In this document: positions 6,829 to 16,288 of the stretch, piece by piece
How the letters are laid out: every line of letters begins with the position of its first letter
How positions within the stretch are numbered: the first letter of the stretch is position 1
Assembly: GCF_000496755.2 (NCBI RefSeq)
Contig: NZ_AYKS02000076.1
Location: forward strand, 1 to 22,628
Direction of reading: 5' to 3'
Length of the DNA stretch: 22,628 nt
Source: Serratia sp. DD3
GTDB lineage: Bacteria; Pseudomonadota; Gammaproteobacteria; Enterobacterales; Enterobacteriaceae
Notes under the pieces: generated by a model
The model's database searches: none
What the model was told of the DNA's origin: nothing
What the model saw: only the letters and a program-made list of their open reading frames with translations
Program-made: the position numbers and the translations under genes

Positions 6829-8679
6829 ATGCCTAAGTACCGTTCTGCCACCACCACCCACGGCCGCAACATGGCGGGAGCTCGCGCTTTGTGGCGCGCC
6901 ACGGGGATGACCGACGCTGATTTCGGTAAACCGATTATTGCGGTGGTCAACTCCTTTACCCAGTTTGTTCCAGGCCATGTGCACTTGCGTGATCTGGGCA
7001 AATTGGTCGCGGAACAGATAGAAGCTTCTGGTGGGGTAGCCAAGGAATTCAATACCATCGCCGTGGATGATGGTATCGCTATGGGCCATGGTGGCATGCT
7101 TTACTCTCTGCCGTCCCGCGAGCTGATTGCTGATTCCGTGGAATATATGGTGAATGCTCATTGCGCTGATGCCATGGTGTGTATCTCTAACTGTGACAAG
7201 ATCACCCCAGGAATGCTGATGGCCTCACTGCGCCTCAATATTCCGGTAGTCTTTGTTTCAGGTGGCCCAATGGAAGCCGGGAAAACCAAACTTTCAGACC
7301 AAATCATTAAGCTGGACCTGATCGATGCGATGATCCAGGGGGCTAACCCGAATGTCAGCGATGCTGACAGTGAACAAATCGAACGTTCTGCTTGCCCAAC
7401 TTGTGGTTCCTGTTCGGGCATGTTTACCGCTAACTCAATGAACTGCCTGACAGAAGCGCTTGGCTTATCACTGCCGGGTAATGGGTCGCTGCTGGCGACT
7501 CACGCTGATCGTAAAGAGCTGTTCCTGAATGCGGGGCGGCGCATCGTTGATTTATGCAAACGTTACTACGAGCAAGATGATGCCAACGTACTGCCACGCA
7601 GTATCGCCAACAAGGCGGCATTCGAAAACGCCATGACGTTGGATATTGCCATGGGTGGCTCCACCAACACCGTTCTGCACTTGCTGGCAGCGGCGCAGGA
7701 AGGTGAGATTGATTTCACCATGGCGGATATAGACCGACTTTCCCGCAAGGTACCGCACTTGTGCAAAGTGGCACCCAGTACGCAAAAATACCATATGGAA
7801 GATGTGCACCGCGCTGGTGGTGTATTGGCGATTCTGGGGGAGTTGGATCGTGCCGGTTTGCTAAACCGTGATGTCAACAACGTCCTGGGGTTGAAGCTGC
7901 CTGAAGCATTGGAAAAATACGACATCGTGCTGACCAAAGATGATGCCGTGAAAAAGATGTTCCGCGCCGGGCCGGCAGGTATTCGTACTACTCAGGCATT
8001 TTCGCAGGATTGCCGTTGGGATACCTTGGATGATGATCGTGTTGAGGGTTGCATCCGCTCGCTGGAGAATGCGTTCAGCCTGGAAGGTGGACTGGCGGTG
8101 TTATTCGGCAATATGGCAGAAGATGGCAGTATCGTCAAAACCGCGGGTGTGGATAACGACAACCTGATATTCCGTGGGCCGGCAAAAGTGTATGAGAGCC
8201 AGGACTGTGCCGTTGAGGCTATCCTGGGGGGCAAAGTGGTGGCCGGTGATGTGGTGGTTATTCGCTACGAAGGGCCAAAAGGCGGGCCGGGCATGCAAGA
8301 AATGCTCTACCCGACAACCTATCTGAAGTCCATGGGGTTAGGTAAAGCCTGTGCGTTGATCACCGATGGTCGCTTCTCCGGTGGTACATCCGGTTTATCA
8401 ATTGGTCACGTTTCTCCAGAAGCGGCCAATGGCGGCTTGATTGCGTTGATCGAAGAGGGCGACATGATCGACATTGATATTCCGCAACGCAGTATGGTGC
8501 TGGATGTCCCAGAGAGTGTCCTGGCGGCACGTCGTCAGGCGGAACTGGCTCGTGGTGACGCAGCCTGGACACCGAAAGCCCGTGAGCGTCAGGTGTCCTA
8601 TGCGTTACGTGCTTATGCGTCGTTAGCGACCAGCGCTGATAAAGGTGCGGTCCGTGATAAAAGCAAGCTAGGAGGCTAA
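6829..8679 (+). CDS. ilvD: Dihydroxy-acid dehydratase
   Basis: IlvD removes water from dihydroxyisovalerate and dihydroxymethylvalerate, giving the 2-oxo acid precursors of valine and isoleucine. The 616-residue length equals E. coli IlvD. The iron-sulfur cysteines are visible at C122 ([10 protein letters not shown]) and C195 ([17 protein letters not shown], with C189 and C192 nearby). The C-terminal swivelling domain carries [22 protein letters not shown]. coli IlvD uses an oxygen-sensitive 4Fe-4S cluster; this close relative should as well. GGAGTAAAG provides the ribosome-binding site. The TAA stop at 8677-8679 abuts the ilvA start region. Confidence 0.97.
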   Translation: MPKYRSATTTHGRNMAGARALWRATGMTDADFGKPIIAVVNSFTQFVPGHVHLRDLGKLVAEQIEASGGVAKEFNTIAVDDGIAMGHGGMLYSLPSRELIADSVEYMVNAHCADAMVCISNCDKITPGMLMASLRLNIPVVFVSGGPMEAGKTKLSDQIIKLDLIDAMIQGANPNVSDADSEQIERSACPTCGSCSGMFTANSMNCLTEALGLSLPGNGSLLATHADRKELFLNAGRRIVDLCKRYYEQDDANVLPRSIANKAAFENAMTLDIAMGGSTNTVLHLLAAAQEGEIDFTMADIDRLSRKVPHLCKVAPSTQKYHMEDVHRAGGVLAILGELDRAGLLNRDVNNVLGLKLPEALEKYDIVLTKDDAVKKMFRAGPAGIRTTQAFSQDCRWDTLDDDRVEGCIRSLENAFSLEGGLAVLFGNMAEDGSIVKTAGVDNDNLIFRGPAKVYESQDCAVEAILGGKVVAGDVVVIRYEGPKGGPGMQEMLYPTTYLKSMGLGKACALITDGRFSGGTSGLSIGHVSPEAANGGLIALIEEGDMIDIDIPQRSMVLDVPESVLAARRQAELARGDAAWTPKARERQVSYALRAYASLATSADKGAVRDKSKLGG

Positions 8680-8684
8680 TGACG

Positions 8685-10229
8685 ATGGCGGTGTCTCAAC
8701 CCTTACCCGAAGCTCCTTGTGGCGCGGAATATTTGCGAGCGGTTCTCCGCTCGCCCGTTTACGAGGTGGCGCAGGTTACCCCGTTAGAGCCAATGGACAA
8801 AATCTCTTTACGCCTTGGTAATACCATTCTGGTCAAGCGTGAGGACCGCCAGCCAGTGCATAGCTTCAAGTTGCGTGGGGCCTATGCGATGATTGCCAGC
8901 CTGAATGATGAGCAAAGAGCCCGTGGTGTTATCACGGCTTCTGCGGGTAATCATGCGCAAGGGGTGGCGTTTTCCGGTAACCGTCTGGGGATCCGTACCC
9001 TTATTGTGATGCCAGTCGCCACCGCTGATATCAAAGTTGATGCGGTGCGTGGTTTCGGTGGTGAAGTGCTGTTGCATGGCGCCAATTTTGATGAAGCCAA
9101 AACCAAGGCGATTGAACTTGCCGAGCAACAGGGTATGACTTTTGTCCCCCCCTTTGATCATCCGGCGGTGATTGCCGGGCAGGGTACGCTGGCCATGGAG
9201 TTGTTGCAGCAGGATGCCCATCTGGATCGGGTTTTCGTACCGGTTGGTGGCGGCGGCTTGGCCGCTGGGGTGGCAGTACTGATCAAACAGTTGATGCCAC
9301 AAATCAAAGTGATTGGCGTGGAGGCAGAAGATTCTGCCTGTTTGCGTGCTGCATTGGATGCGGGTCACCCGGTTGATCTGGCGCGTGTTGGCCTGTTTGC
9401 CGAAGGGGTCGCTGTAAAACGTATAGGTGATGAACCCTTCCGTTTGTGCCGTGAGTATCTCGATGATGTGATCACCGTTGATAGTGACGCTATCTGTGCT
9501 GCGGTGAAAGATCTGTTCGAAGATGTGCGAGCGGTTGCTGAGCCCTCGGGAGCTTTGGCGTTGGCGGGGTTGAAGAAGTATGTGCAGCAGCACCATATTC
9601 AGGGTGAACGGCTGGCGCATGTTCTTTCTGGTGCCAATGTGAATTTCCACGGCCTGCGTTATGTCTCTGAACGTTGCGAATTAGGTGAACAGCGTGAAGC
9701 TCTGTTGGCCGTGACCATCCCCGAGCAGAAAGGGAGCTTTCTGAAGTTTTGTCAGTTATTGGGCGGTCGCTCAGTAACCGAGTTTAACTACCGTTACGCG
9801 GATGCTCGCAACGCCTGTATCTTTGTCGGGGTCCGATTGACCCGAGGGCGTGTTGAGCGCCAGGAGATCATTGATCTGTTAAACCATGGGGGTTATCAGG
9901 TGGTGGACCTGTCTGATGATGAGATGGCGAAACTGCATGTACGCTATATGGTGGGCGGCCGCCCGACAAAACCGTTGCATGAGCGGTTGTACAGTTTCGA
10001 ATTCCCGGAATCGCCAGGGGCACTGCTTAAGTTTTTGCAAACCTTGGGGACTTACTGGAATATTTCCCTGTTCCACTATCGTAGCCACGGTACTGACTTT
10101 GGCCGCGTACTGGCAGGTTTTGAGCTTTCCCAAAACGAGCCGGAGTTTGAACAACATCTGACCGCCTTGGGTTACGATTGCCACAATGAAACCAATAACC
10201 CGGCATTCAGTTTCTTTCTGCAGGGATAA
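8685..10229 (+). CDS. ilvA: Biosynthetic threonine deaminase (threonine ammonia-lyase)
   Basis: IlvA converts threonine to 2-oxobutyrate and ammonia, the committed step toward isoleucine, and is inhibited by isoleucine. I chose ATG at 8685, giving 514 residues as in E. coli and placing the PLP lysine at K62 (VHSFKLRGAY). The AGGAGG at 8670-8675 is nine bases from it but only three from the in-frame ATG at 8679 that overlaps the ilvD stop. Visible parts are the fold-type II PLP domain (SAGNHAQGVAF, PVGGGGLAAGVAVL, SGANVNFHGL) and two C-terminal ACT-like regulatory domains (PEQKGSFLKFCQLLGG and FPESPGALLKFL). The next gene starts 22 bases downstream. Confidence 0.97.
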   Translation: MAVSQPLPEAPCGAEYLRAVLRSPVYEVAQVTPLEPMDKISLRLGNTILVKREDRQPVHSFKLRGAYAMIASLNDEQRARGVITASAGNHAQGVAFSGNRLGIRTLIVMPVATADIKVDAVRGFGGEVLLHGANFDEAKTKAIELAEQQGMTFVPPFDHPAVIAGQGTLAMELLQQDAHLDRVFVPVGGGGLAAGVAVLIKQLMPQIKVIGVEAEDSACLRAALDAGHPVDLARVGLFAEGVAVKRIGDEPFRLCREYLDDVITVDSDAICAAVKDLFEDVRAVAEPSGALALAGLKKYVQQHHIQGERLAHVLSGANVNFHGLRYVSERCELGEQREALLAVTIPEQKGSFLKFCQLLGGRSVTEFNYRYADARNACIFVGVRLTRGRVERQEIIDLLNHGGYQVVDLSDDEMAKLHVRYMVGGRPTKPLHERLYSFEFPESPGALLKFLQTLGTYWNISLFHYRSHGTDFGRVLAGFELSQNEPEFEQHLTALGYDCHNETNNPAFSFFLQG

Positions 10230-10251
10230 CATCTAAAGCAAGGACAGCAAT

Positions 10252-10953
10252 ATGACCAGTGAATTCACCGGCTTTAGCCAGCAAGGGCTGAATTTTCTGC
10301 AACAGGTGCGAATCGAGAATGATAAAGCGTGGTTTGACGCTCATCGAGATGTCTATGACCAGGAGTTATTAATGCCGTTTCGTCAGCTGGTGGCTGCCCT
10401 TGCGCCGACGATGTTGATGATTGACCCACAGTTTGAAACGCGCCCAGCCATTGGCAAAACGCTGTCGCGCATCCACCGTGACACGCGTTTTTCCCATGAT
10501 AAATCCCGTTACCGTAGCCGTCTGTGGTTAACGTTCAAGCGTGCCAGCAAGGACTGGAAGGATGCTCCCGCCTATTTCTTCGAGTTGGGTCCAGATATGC
10601 TGCGCTATGGGTTGGGTTATTATTGTGCCAACAAACCGACGATGGATCTGTTTCGCCATACGCTACAACGCCGGCCACAGCAGTTTTTAGGCGCAGCTGA
10701 GTGTTGCCGAGCGCCGTTTGAGCTGGTGGGGGAAAGCTACAAACGCCCACTGGTCAAAGATCAGGCGGCAGATATTGCCACCTGGTATAACCGTAAATCC
10801 TTTGCGGTCATGGTCACCGACGTTCAAGTAGAGAAACTGTTCAGCGCTGAATTGGTTTCCCTCTTGGCGCAAGGTTTCCAGCAATTGGAGCCGCTTTACC
10901 AGTGGTTGATGCAGGTGGAGGCGATGAAACAGATCTCGCCAGAAGACTTATAG
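10252..10953 (+). CDS. DUF2461 (TIGR02453) family protein, function unknown
   Basis: The 233-residue protein belongs, by recognisable features, to the DUF2461 family: GLNFLQQVRIENDKAWFDAHR at the start, GKTLSRIHRDTRFSHDKSRYR in the middle, and FFELGPDMLRYGLGYY. No function is established for the family that I can name, and no signal peptide or membrane segment is visible. It begins 22 bases after ilvA with AAGGA upstream, and there is no terminator between them, so it is probably the last gene of the ilv operon. The operon terminator lies just downstream, inside the convergent ilvY. The association may be passive hitch-hiking; nothing in the sequence ties it to amino acid synthesis. It is not among the E. 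coli ilv genes. Confidence 0.88.
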   Translation: MTSEFTGFSQQGLNFLQQVRIENDKAWFDAHRDVYDQELLMPFRQLVAALAPTMLMIDPQFETRPAIGKTLSRIHRDTRFSHDKSRYRSRLWLTFKRASKDWKDAPAYFFELGPDMLRYGLGYYCANKPTMDLFRHTLQRRPQQFLGAAECCRAPFELVGESYKRPLVKDQAADIATWYNRKSFAVMVTDVQVEKLFSAELVSLLAQGFQQLEPLYQWLMQVEAMKQISPEDL

Positions 10954-10967
10954 CTCCCCATCACCCT

Positions 10968-11849
10968 TCACAGTAAATGCCAAAACGCCTCAATCAGTGG
11001 TTCGTTAAGGCGTTTTTTCTGCACACAGACCCCCAGTTCGAATGGTTCAACCATCGAAACATTCCCCAAGAGAGAAATACGGTTGCGCACCGGTTCTGGG
11101 CTGTTATCGACCACTACGCCAGGGATCAAGGCGATGCCGCAACCTAATGCCACCATGGAGACAATCGCTTCATGCCCCCCCACCGTAGCGTAGATCAATG
11201 GGTTGGTGATGTGCTGGCGGCGGAACCACAGTTCAATCCGTTTTCGTGAGGGGCCGTGTTCAGGCAGGATAAAGGGGATATTGGCCCAGTCTGGTTGTTC
11301 GGCAAAAGCCTGGGTACGCACAGTACAGGGGAGTGCCGGTGCAATCAGGACCAGCGGGATCTCACCGATTTGGGTGAACGCCACGCTGGTCGGTAACGTT
11401 TCTGGTCGGCCAGCGATACCGAGATCAGCTTCATTAGATTGCACTTTGTCTACCGCATCGGCGGCATCACCGGTGGTTAACTTAATTTCTACCAGTGGGT
11501 GTTTCGCGCGGAAGCGATCAAGGATCGGCGGCAGGTGGCTGTAAGCAGCAGTGACTGAACAGAATAGACGCAGTTCGCCACTTAACGACGGGCCATGTTG
11601 CCCAATAGCATGTTTTAATTGCTGATATTGTAGTAGTGTTTGTTGGGCGAAAACTTTTAGCTGTTCACCCGCATCGGTCAATTGCACGGTGCGGTTGTCT
11701 CGTAAAAACAGTGGTTGCCCAAGGAATTCCTCCAACCGCTGGATCTGGCGAGAGAGCGTGGAGGGGCTGACGTGCATGGCTTTGGCAGTTCGACCAAAGT
11801 GATGACTTTCAGCAAGATGCAGGAACAGTTTTAGGTCACGTAAGTCCAT
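10968..11849 (-). CDS. ilvY: LysR-family activator of ilvC, IlvY
   Basis: IlvY activates ilvC when its inducers acetolactate or acetohydroxybutyrate bind, and represses its own gene. I chose ATG at 11849, which gives 293 residues beginning MDLRDLKLFLHLAESHHFGR like E. coli IlvY (297). An in-frame start at 11894 would add 15 residues and run across the operator. The LysR winged HTH (MHVSPSTLSRQIQRLE) and the effector domain (GELRLFCSVTAAYSHLPPIL, TVGGHEAIVSMVALGCGIALIP) are clear. The protein ends AFWHLL, a few residues shorter than in E. coli. The ribosome-binding site is weak. It is divergent from ilvC, and its 3' end contains the ilv operon terminator on the other strand. Confidence 0.95.
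   Translation of the reverse strand: MDLRDLKLFLHLAESHHFGRTAKAMHVSPSTLSRQIQRLEEFLGQPLFLRDNRTVQLTDAGEQLKVFAQQTLLQYQQLKHAIGQHGPSLSGELRLFCSVTAAYSHLPPILDRFRAKHPLVEIKLTTGDAADAVDKVQSNEADLGIAGRPETLPTSVAFTQIGEIPLVLIAPALPCTVRTQAFAEQPDWANIPFILPEHGPSRKRIELWFRRQHITNPLIYATVGGHEAIVSMVALGCGIALIPGVVVDNSPEPVRNRISLLGNVSMVEPFELGVCVQKKRLNEPLIEAFWHLL
10982..11018 (+). terminator. Terminator of the ilv operon, embedded in the ilvY 3' end
   Basis: AAAACGCCT (10982-10990) pairs with AGGCGTTTT (11008-11016), nine base pairs with a 17-base loop, and the T-run continues to 11018. It faces the ilv operon and lies within the last codons of the opposite-strand ilvY. The loop is long for an intrinsic terminator. Confidence 0.65.
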
Positions 11850-11873
11850 ATCAGTACACTCGCAGCAGAAACC

Positions 11874-11924
11874 TTGCATAAATTGCAATATCACATTCGT
11901 AATATATCAATTTAAGCAATGCAA
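11874..11924. promoter_or_regulatory. Probable IlvY operator region
   Basis: A perfect dyad TTGCA-TAAAT-TGCAA lies at 11874-11888, just upstream of the ilvY start. A related sequence, TTAAGCAATGCAA, lies at 11912-11924 next to the ilvC -10. Inverted TTGC/GCAA arms are typical of LysR regulators, and E. coli IlvY binds two tandem sites in the same divergent space. The second site is only half-palindromic. Confidence 0.6.
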
Positions 11925-11928
11925 TTCC

Positions 11929-11937
11929 TGTTATACA
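11929..11937 (+). promoter_or_regulatory. Probable ilvC -10 element
   Basis: TGTTATACA gives an extended -10 (TG at 11929-11930, TATACA at 11932-11937). The expected -35 position holds AATTTA, a poor match, which fits an activator-dependent promoter with the IlvY sites just upstream. The leader of about 130 bases contains a CCCCG/CGGGG hairpin near 11952-11971. Confidence 0.5.
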
Positions 11938-12072
11938 GTGAACTCAATCGCCCCCGCACTACGGTACGGGGATAAAAACCTAGACCCTATGGATTTCCCT
12001 TTTAGCTGATGGCGTTACCACAGCCAGGGGAAAGACAAGGGGAACAAGACAAAATTTAACCGGAGTAGCACG

Positions 12073-13548
12073 ATGGCTAACTATTTCAACACATTGAACC
12101 TGCGTCAGCAGTTGGCGCAATTGGGTAAGTGCCGTTTTATGGGCCGTGACGAATTTGCTGATGAAGCGGGTTACCTGAAAGGGAAAAAAGTGGTGATTGT
12201 CGGGTGTGGCGCACAGGGTCTGAACCAGGGTCTGAACATGCGTGATTCAGGTTTAGACATCGCCTATGCCTTACGTAAAGAAGCTATCGATGAGAAACGT
12301 GCCTCATGGCGTAAAGCGAGCGAGAATGGCTTCAAGGTCGGTACTTATGAAGAACTGATCCCACAAGCCGATCTGGTGATCAACCTGACTCCAGACAAGC
12401 AGCACTCTGCTGTGGTGCGTGCGGTACAGCCATTGATGAAGAATGGTGCGGCACTGGGTTACTCCCATGGGTTCAACGTGGTTGAAGTGGGTGAGCAGAT
12501 CCGTAAGGACATCACGGTAGTGATGGTTGCTCCTAAGTGCCCAGGTACTGAAGTCCGTGAAGAATACAAGCGTGGTTTTGGTGTGCCAACCCTGATTGCT
12601 GTTCACCCGGAAAATGATCCTAAAGGTGAAGGGATGGCCATTGCCAAGGCATGGGCTGCGGCGACTGGCGGCCACCGTGCCGGGGTGCTGGAGTCTTCCT
12701 TCGTTGCTGAGGTCAAATCTGACCTGATGGGTGAGCAGACCATTCTGTGCGGTATGCTGCAAGCCGGCTCACTGCTGTGCTTCGACAAGCTGGTGGCTGA
12801 AGGTACTGATCCTGCTTATGCAGAAAAACTGATTCAGTTTGGTTGGGAAACCATCACCGAAGCGTTGAAGCAAGGCGGGATCACATTGATGATGGATCGC
12901 CTGTCCAACCCGGCAAAACTGCGTGCTTATGCGCTGTCTGAGCAGTTGAAGGGCATTATGGCGCCATTGTTCCAAAAGCATATGGATGACATTATCTCTG
13001 GTGAATTCTCCAGCGGTATGATGGCTGACTGGGCAGCAGACGATGTCAAACTGCTGACCTGGCGTGAAGAAACCGGTAAAACAGCGTTTGAAACTGCGCC
13101 GCAGTTTGCTGGCAAAATCAGTGAACAAGAGTATTTCGATAACGGCGTGTTGATGGTTGCTATGGTGAAGGCCGGGGTTGAGCTGGCTTTCGAAACCATG
13201 GTTGATTCCGGCATTATCGAAGAGTCTGCTTACTACGAATCACTGCACGAGCTGCCACTGATTGCTAACACTATCGCACGTAAGCGTCTGTATGAAATGA
13301 ACGTGGTTATCTCTGATACCGCAGAATATGGTAACTATCTATTCTCTTATGCGGCAGTGCCATTGCTGAAAGAGTTTATGACTACCCTGCAAGCGGGTGA
13401 TTTGGGCAAGCCAGTGGCGGGTACTGCCGTTGATAATGCGCAGTTACGTGATGTGAACGAAGCCGTGCGTAATCACCCAATCGAGTCTATTGGCCGCAAA
13501 CTGCGTGGCTATATGACCGATATGAAGCGTATTGCGGTTGCAGGCTAA
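12073..13548 (+). CDS. ilvC: Ketol-acid reductoisomerase (class II, NADPH)
   Basis: IlvC rearranges and reduces acetolactate or acetohydroxybutyrate to the dihydroxy acid used by IlvD. At 491 residues it is the long, class II form as in E. coli. The Rossmann motif is [10 protein letters not shown] at 44-53. NADPH-specificity residues R68, R76 and S78 are present. The first Mg ligands are D217 and E221 in SDLMGEQT. Two knotted C-terminal domains follow ([20 protein letters not shown], then the duplicated copy). CCGGAG precedes the start. The gene is monocistronic, with its own terminator, and is controlled by IlvY from the divergent promoter region. Confidence 0.98.
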   Translation: MANYFNTLNLRQQLAQLGKCRFMGRDEFADEAGYLKGKKVVIVGCGAQGLNQGLNMRDSGLDIAYALRKEAIDEKRASWRKASENGFKVGTYEELIPQADLVINLTPDKQHSAVVRAVQPLMKNGAALGYSHGFNVVEVGEQIRKDITVVMVAPKCPGTEVREEYKRGFGVPTLIAVHPENDPKGEGMAIAKAWAAATGGHRAGVLESSFVAEVKSDLMGEQTILCGMLQAGSLLCFDKLVAEGTDPAYAEKLIQFGWETITEALKQGGITLMMDRLSNPAKLRAYALSEQLKGIMAPLFQKHMDDIISGEFSSGMMADWAADDVKLLTWREETGKTAFETAPQFAGKISEQEYFDNGVLMVAMVKAGVELAFETMVDSGIIEESAYYESLHELPLIANTIARKRLYEMNVVISDTAEYGNYLFSYAAVPLLKEFMTTLQAGDLGKPVAGTAVDNAQLRDVNEAVRNHPIESIGRKLRGYMTDMKRIAVAG

Positions 13549-13598
13549 CCTTCAGCTATCATGATCTATGCTGTCGCATTTGAGGCAGTATAAATAAC

Positions 13599-13622
13599 AA
13601 GGCCAGCATCATTGCTGGCCTT
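13599..13622 (+). terminator. ilvC terminator
   Basis: AAGGCCAGC (13599-13607) pairs perfectly with GCTGGCCTT (13614-13622) around a six-base loop, followed by a T-rich stretch, ATCTATTTT. The AA-rich start may make it work for the convergent kdgK transcript as well. Confidence 0.85.
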
Positions 13623-13645
13623 ATCTATTTTCAGATAACAGAAAG

Positions 13646-14578
13646 TTACTGTGGCATGGCTTCAAGGGGAATGATGGCCCCACGGTATTGGATCACGGTG
13701 CTAGCGGTCAGGTGACCGCGTTTGGCGGCACTAACGACATCACCACCGGTCAAGCGCACTGCCAGATAACCGGCGCTGAAGGAGTCCCCTGCCGCTGTAG
13801 TATCAATGACCTTCTCTTTGGGCAATTTGACTGCTGGCACATCATCAGCCTTACCCTCTGCACTGAACACCAGGCAAGAATCCGCCCCGCGTTTAATCAC
13901 GATTTCGCTGACACCAAAGCCGCGGGTACGGTTCACCACCTGCTCAACCGGTTGTTGGCCCCACAGTAAATCTTCATCATCCAACGTCAGGAAAGCGATA
14001 TCGGTACAAGAGAGGACATCACGATAAACTTGTTGAGTCTCTTCCTTGCTTTGCCACAGGCGTGGTCGGTAGTTGTTATCGAAAATCACTTTGCCGCCAT
14101 TGGCGCGGCATTGGCGTAACAAGGCCAACAGTTTTTCCCTGCTGGCAGGGTTAAGAATCGCGACGCTGATACCACTGAGGTAAAGGTAATCAAATTTTGC
14201 TAATTGCGCGCACAAGCTCTCTGCTTGTGGGCTATCTAGCCAGTAACGGGCGGCAGCATCATTACGCCAGTAATAGAAGGTGCGTTCACCGCTGGCGTCA
14301 GTTTCGATGAAATACAGCCCAGGCAGTTTATTGTCCAACTGCTGTACCAGCTCGGTTTTCACCTGCTCCTGTTGCCAGGCTTGTAGCATTTCCCGGCTAA
14401 AACTATCAGTACCCACTGCGGTGACATAGTGGACGTTCAGTGCTTGTTGTGGCACCTGACGAGCGATATAAACGGCGGTATTAAGCGTGTCACCACCAAA
14501 TCCGCGGCTGAGGTCAGCGCCTTTTTGCGACAATTCGATCATGCATTCGCCAATAACGGCGAGGTTTTTGCTGTTCAT
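13646..14578 (-). CDS. kdgK: 2-dehydro-3-deoxygluconokinase (KDG kinase)
   Basis: KdgK phosphorylates 2-keto-3-deoxygluconate, the common intermediate of hexuronate and pectin breakdown, giving KDPG for the Eda aldolase. I chose ATG at 14578 (AGGA upstream), giving 310 residues starting MNSKNLAVIGECMIELSQKG like E. coli KdgK (309). The frame stays open for 53 further codons upstream, but those residues are unrelated to the family and would run across the KdgR operator. The pfkB/ribokinase features are visible: GGDTLNTAVYIA near 28-39 for sugar binding, and DTTAAGDSFSAGYLAV at 259-274 with catalytic D265. It is convergent with ilvC. Confidence 0.95.
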   Translation of the reverse strand: MNSKNLAVIGECMIELSQKGADLSRGFGGDTLNTAVYIARQVPQQALNVHYVTAVGTDSFSREMLQAWQQEQVKTELVQQLDNKLPGLYFIETDASGERTFYYWRNDAAARYWLDSPQAESLCAQLAKFDYLYLSGISVAILNPASREKLLALLRQCRANGGKVIFDNNYRPRLWQSKEETQQVYRDVLSCTDIAFLTLDDEDLLWGQQPVEQVVNRTRGFGVSEIVIKRGADSCLVFSAEGKADDVPAVKLPKEKVIDTTAAGDSFSAGYLAVRLTGGDVVSAAKRGHLTASTVIQYRGAIIPLEAMPQ

Positions 14579-14965
14579 GAGAATTCCTGGTTTCACAATG
14601 AGTCTGGTTGAGGCTATGGCTATAGTCTCAACGTAAGGCAGAATCGAGTCAATAGAAATAAAACACCGTTTTAATCGCTTTATGAGCCTGATCAGAAAAC
14701 CCGTTGATGGGGTACCTATATCATCATCACCTTTCACATTGCGAGTGTTTTAACCGTAGGTCTTTTCAGATTTATTGACGGGTAGCTGGTTTGAAAGGAA
14801 CACTCAGAGGCTAATAGAAAGGTGCAGCAACCAGCGCATTGAATAGGCTGTTTCAGCGCTGTTCCAAATGTAACTCGGTCATTACCGCTATGAATGAAAA
14901 GTGAGTCTTGTCTGTTTGCGAAAACCGGGTAATCAATGGCCCCTGCAGCAGGGGCCAAGATAATA
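14579..14965. other. Space between yhjE and kdgK
   Basis: Apart from the KdgR box, this 387-base stretch contains one perfect inverted repeat, TGGCCCCTGC-A-GCAGGGGCCA (14937-14957), just past the yhjE stop. It probably ends the yhjE transcript, although no T-run follows it on the minus strand. I see no supported gene. In E. coli, yhjG and pdeH occupy this position. Confidence 0.6.
14657..14675. promoter_or_regulatory. KdgR operator upstream of kdgK
   Basis: AATAAAACACCGTTTTAAT matches the KdgR box consensus (AATRAAAYRNYRTTTYATT) at 18 of 19 positions. The consensus is from memory of the enterobacterial pectin regulon. It lies about 80 bases upstream of the kdgK start, a typical operator position, and predicts repression relieved by 2-keto-3-deoxygluconate. 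Confidence 0.78.
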
Positions 14966-16288
14966 TTACAACGACTTATGCCGGGTTTCTTTTAGTACCA
15001 GCAGTGCGATCAGTGTCAGGCTAGCCATCGCCGCCAAATACATCCCCACATAAAACAGCCCAAAATTATTGCCCAACCAGGTGGCAATGTAAGGGGCTAC
15101 CGAAGCACCGAGAATAGAGGCGACATTATAAGAGAATGATGCACCGGTGTAGCGTACCTCGGTGGGGAACAGCTCTGGTAGTAATGCACCCATAGGCCCG
15201 AAGGTCAGGCCCATCAGGCTTAATCCAAGGAGTAGGAAAGCCATGACCAGTACCTGATTACCAGAGCCTAACATGCTTGGGAATAAGAAGGAGAAACCGA
15301 TCATCATCAGTGTAATGGTGATCATCGTTTTACGGCGACCAAAGGCATCAGCCAAAAGACCGGCAATCGGCACCATAACGCCAAAACCAATGACGGCGAC
15401 CATCAGCATCCACAGGAAGGTATTGCGTGAATAACCCAGCCCTAAAGGTTCGGGGGTGGTACCGAAGGTCATTGAATAAACGGTCATCAAATAGAACAGG
15501 GTATAGGTAGCCAACATGATGAAGGTACCGAGAATGGTGACTTTCATATGTTTGGTCAGCAAGGTCCCGAGAGGGATTTTTACCTGTTTGCCCGCTTTGG
15601 CCGCCTTGGTAAACACCGGTGTTTCATGCAGAGACATACGTACATAAAGGCCAACGATGACCAGGGCGGCAGAAAGAATAAACGGTACTCGCCAACCCCA
15701 GGTCATAAATTGCTGGTCAGTCAATATCCAGGAAAGCAGCAGGAATGTACCGTTAGCGAAGAAAAAGCCGATAGGTGCACCCAGTTGTGGGAATGAACCA
15801 TAGAGTGCGCGCTTGTGTGGTGGCGCATTCTCGGTGGCTAACAGCGCTGCCCCGCCCCATTCTCCCCCCAGACCCAATCCTTGGCCGAAGCGGGCCAGTG
15901 CCAGCAGAATCGGGGCGAAGATGCCAATGGTTTCATAAGTGGGTAACAGGCCGATGAATACGGTAGAAATCCCCATGGTCAGTAGCGAGGCAACCAAGGT
16001 GACTTTGCGCCCGACGCGATCACCGAAGTGGCCAAACAGGGCAGAACCGATGGGGCGTGCAATAAAGGCGATGGCGAAGGTTGCCAATGATTGCAAGGTG
16101 GCAGCCGCAGGGTCGCCTTGTGGGAAGAAAATATGAGGAAATACGATTACTGCCGCTGTGGCATAGATATAGAAATCGAAGAACTCAATGGCAGTACCGA
16201 CCAGAGAGGCGACAAGCACTTTTCCCCGGGAGTTAACGGGTACAGCGGTTTCTTCTGTATCCAGAGTTGTGGTTGTGGAGGGTTGCAT
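14966..16288 (-). CDS. yhjE: MFS transporter YhjE (metabolite:H+ symporter family)
   Basis: The 440-residue protein is almost identical in layout and length to E. coli YhjE, an inner-membrane major facilitator of the metabolite:H+ symporter (ShiA/ProP-like) family with unassigned substrate. About twelve hydrophobic segments are visible. The loop 2-3 signature GHFGDRVGRK is at 86-95, its second-half counterpart GLLADAFGRRK near 320, and GQGLGLGGEWGGAALLATEN near residue 140. The N-terminus MQPSTTTTLDTEE and a cytoplasmic start before VLVASLVGTAIEFFDFY fit the family. The ribosome-binding site (AAGAAA) is weak. It lies between yhjD and kdgK on the same strand, but a 297-base gap on the yhjD side and a hairpin on the kdgK side suggest a separate transcript. 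Confidence 0.93.
   Translation of the reverse strand: MQPSTTTTLDTEETAVPVNSRGKVLVASLVGTAIEFFDFYIYATAAVIVFPHIFFPQGDPAAATLQSLATFAIAFIARPIGSALFGHFGDRVGRKVTLVASLLTMGISTVFIGLLPTYETIGIFAPILLALARFGQGLGLGGEWGGAALLATENAPPHKRALYGSFPQLGAPIGFFFANGTFLLLSWILTDQQFMTWGWRVPFILSAALVIVGLYVRMSLHETPVFTKAAKAGKQVKIPLGTLLTKHMKVTILGTFIMLATYTLFYLMTVYSMTFGTTPEPLGLGYSRNTFLWMLMVAVIGFGVMVPIAGLLADAFGRRKTMITITLMMIGFSFLFPSMLGSGNQVLVMAFLLLGLSLMGLTFGPMGALLPELFPTEVRYTGASFSYNVASILGASVAPYIATWLGNNFGLFYVGMYLAAMASLTLIALLVLKETRHKSL

Noticed and set aside
8808..9650. Long open frame on the minus strand inside ilvA
   Set aside because: It lies wholly antisense to a clearly real ilvA and shows no domain pattern; it arises from ilvA codon usage.
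14734..14958. 74-codon frame between yhjE and kdgK
   Set aside because: No family resemblance; it includes the intergenic hairpin and no ribosome-binding site.
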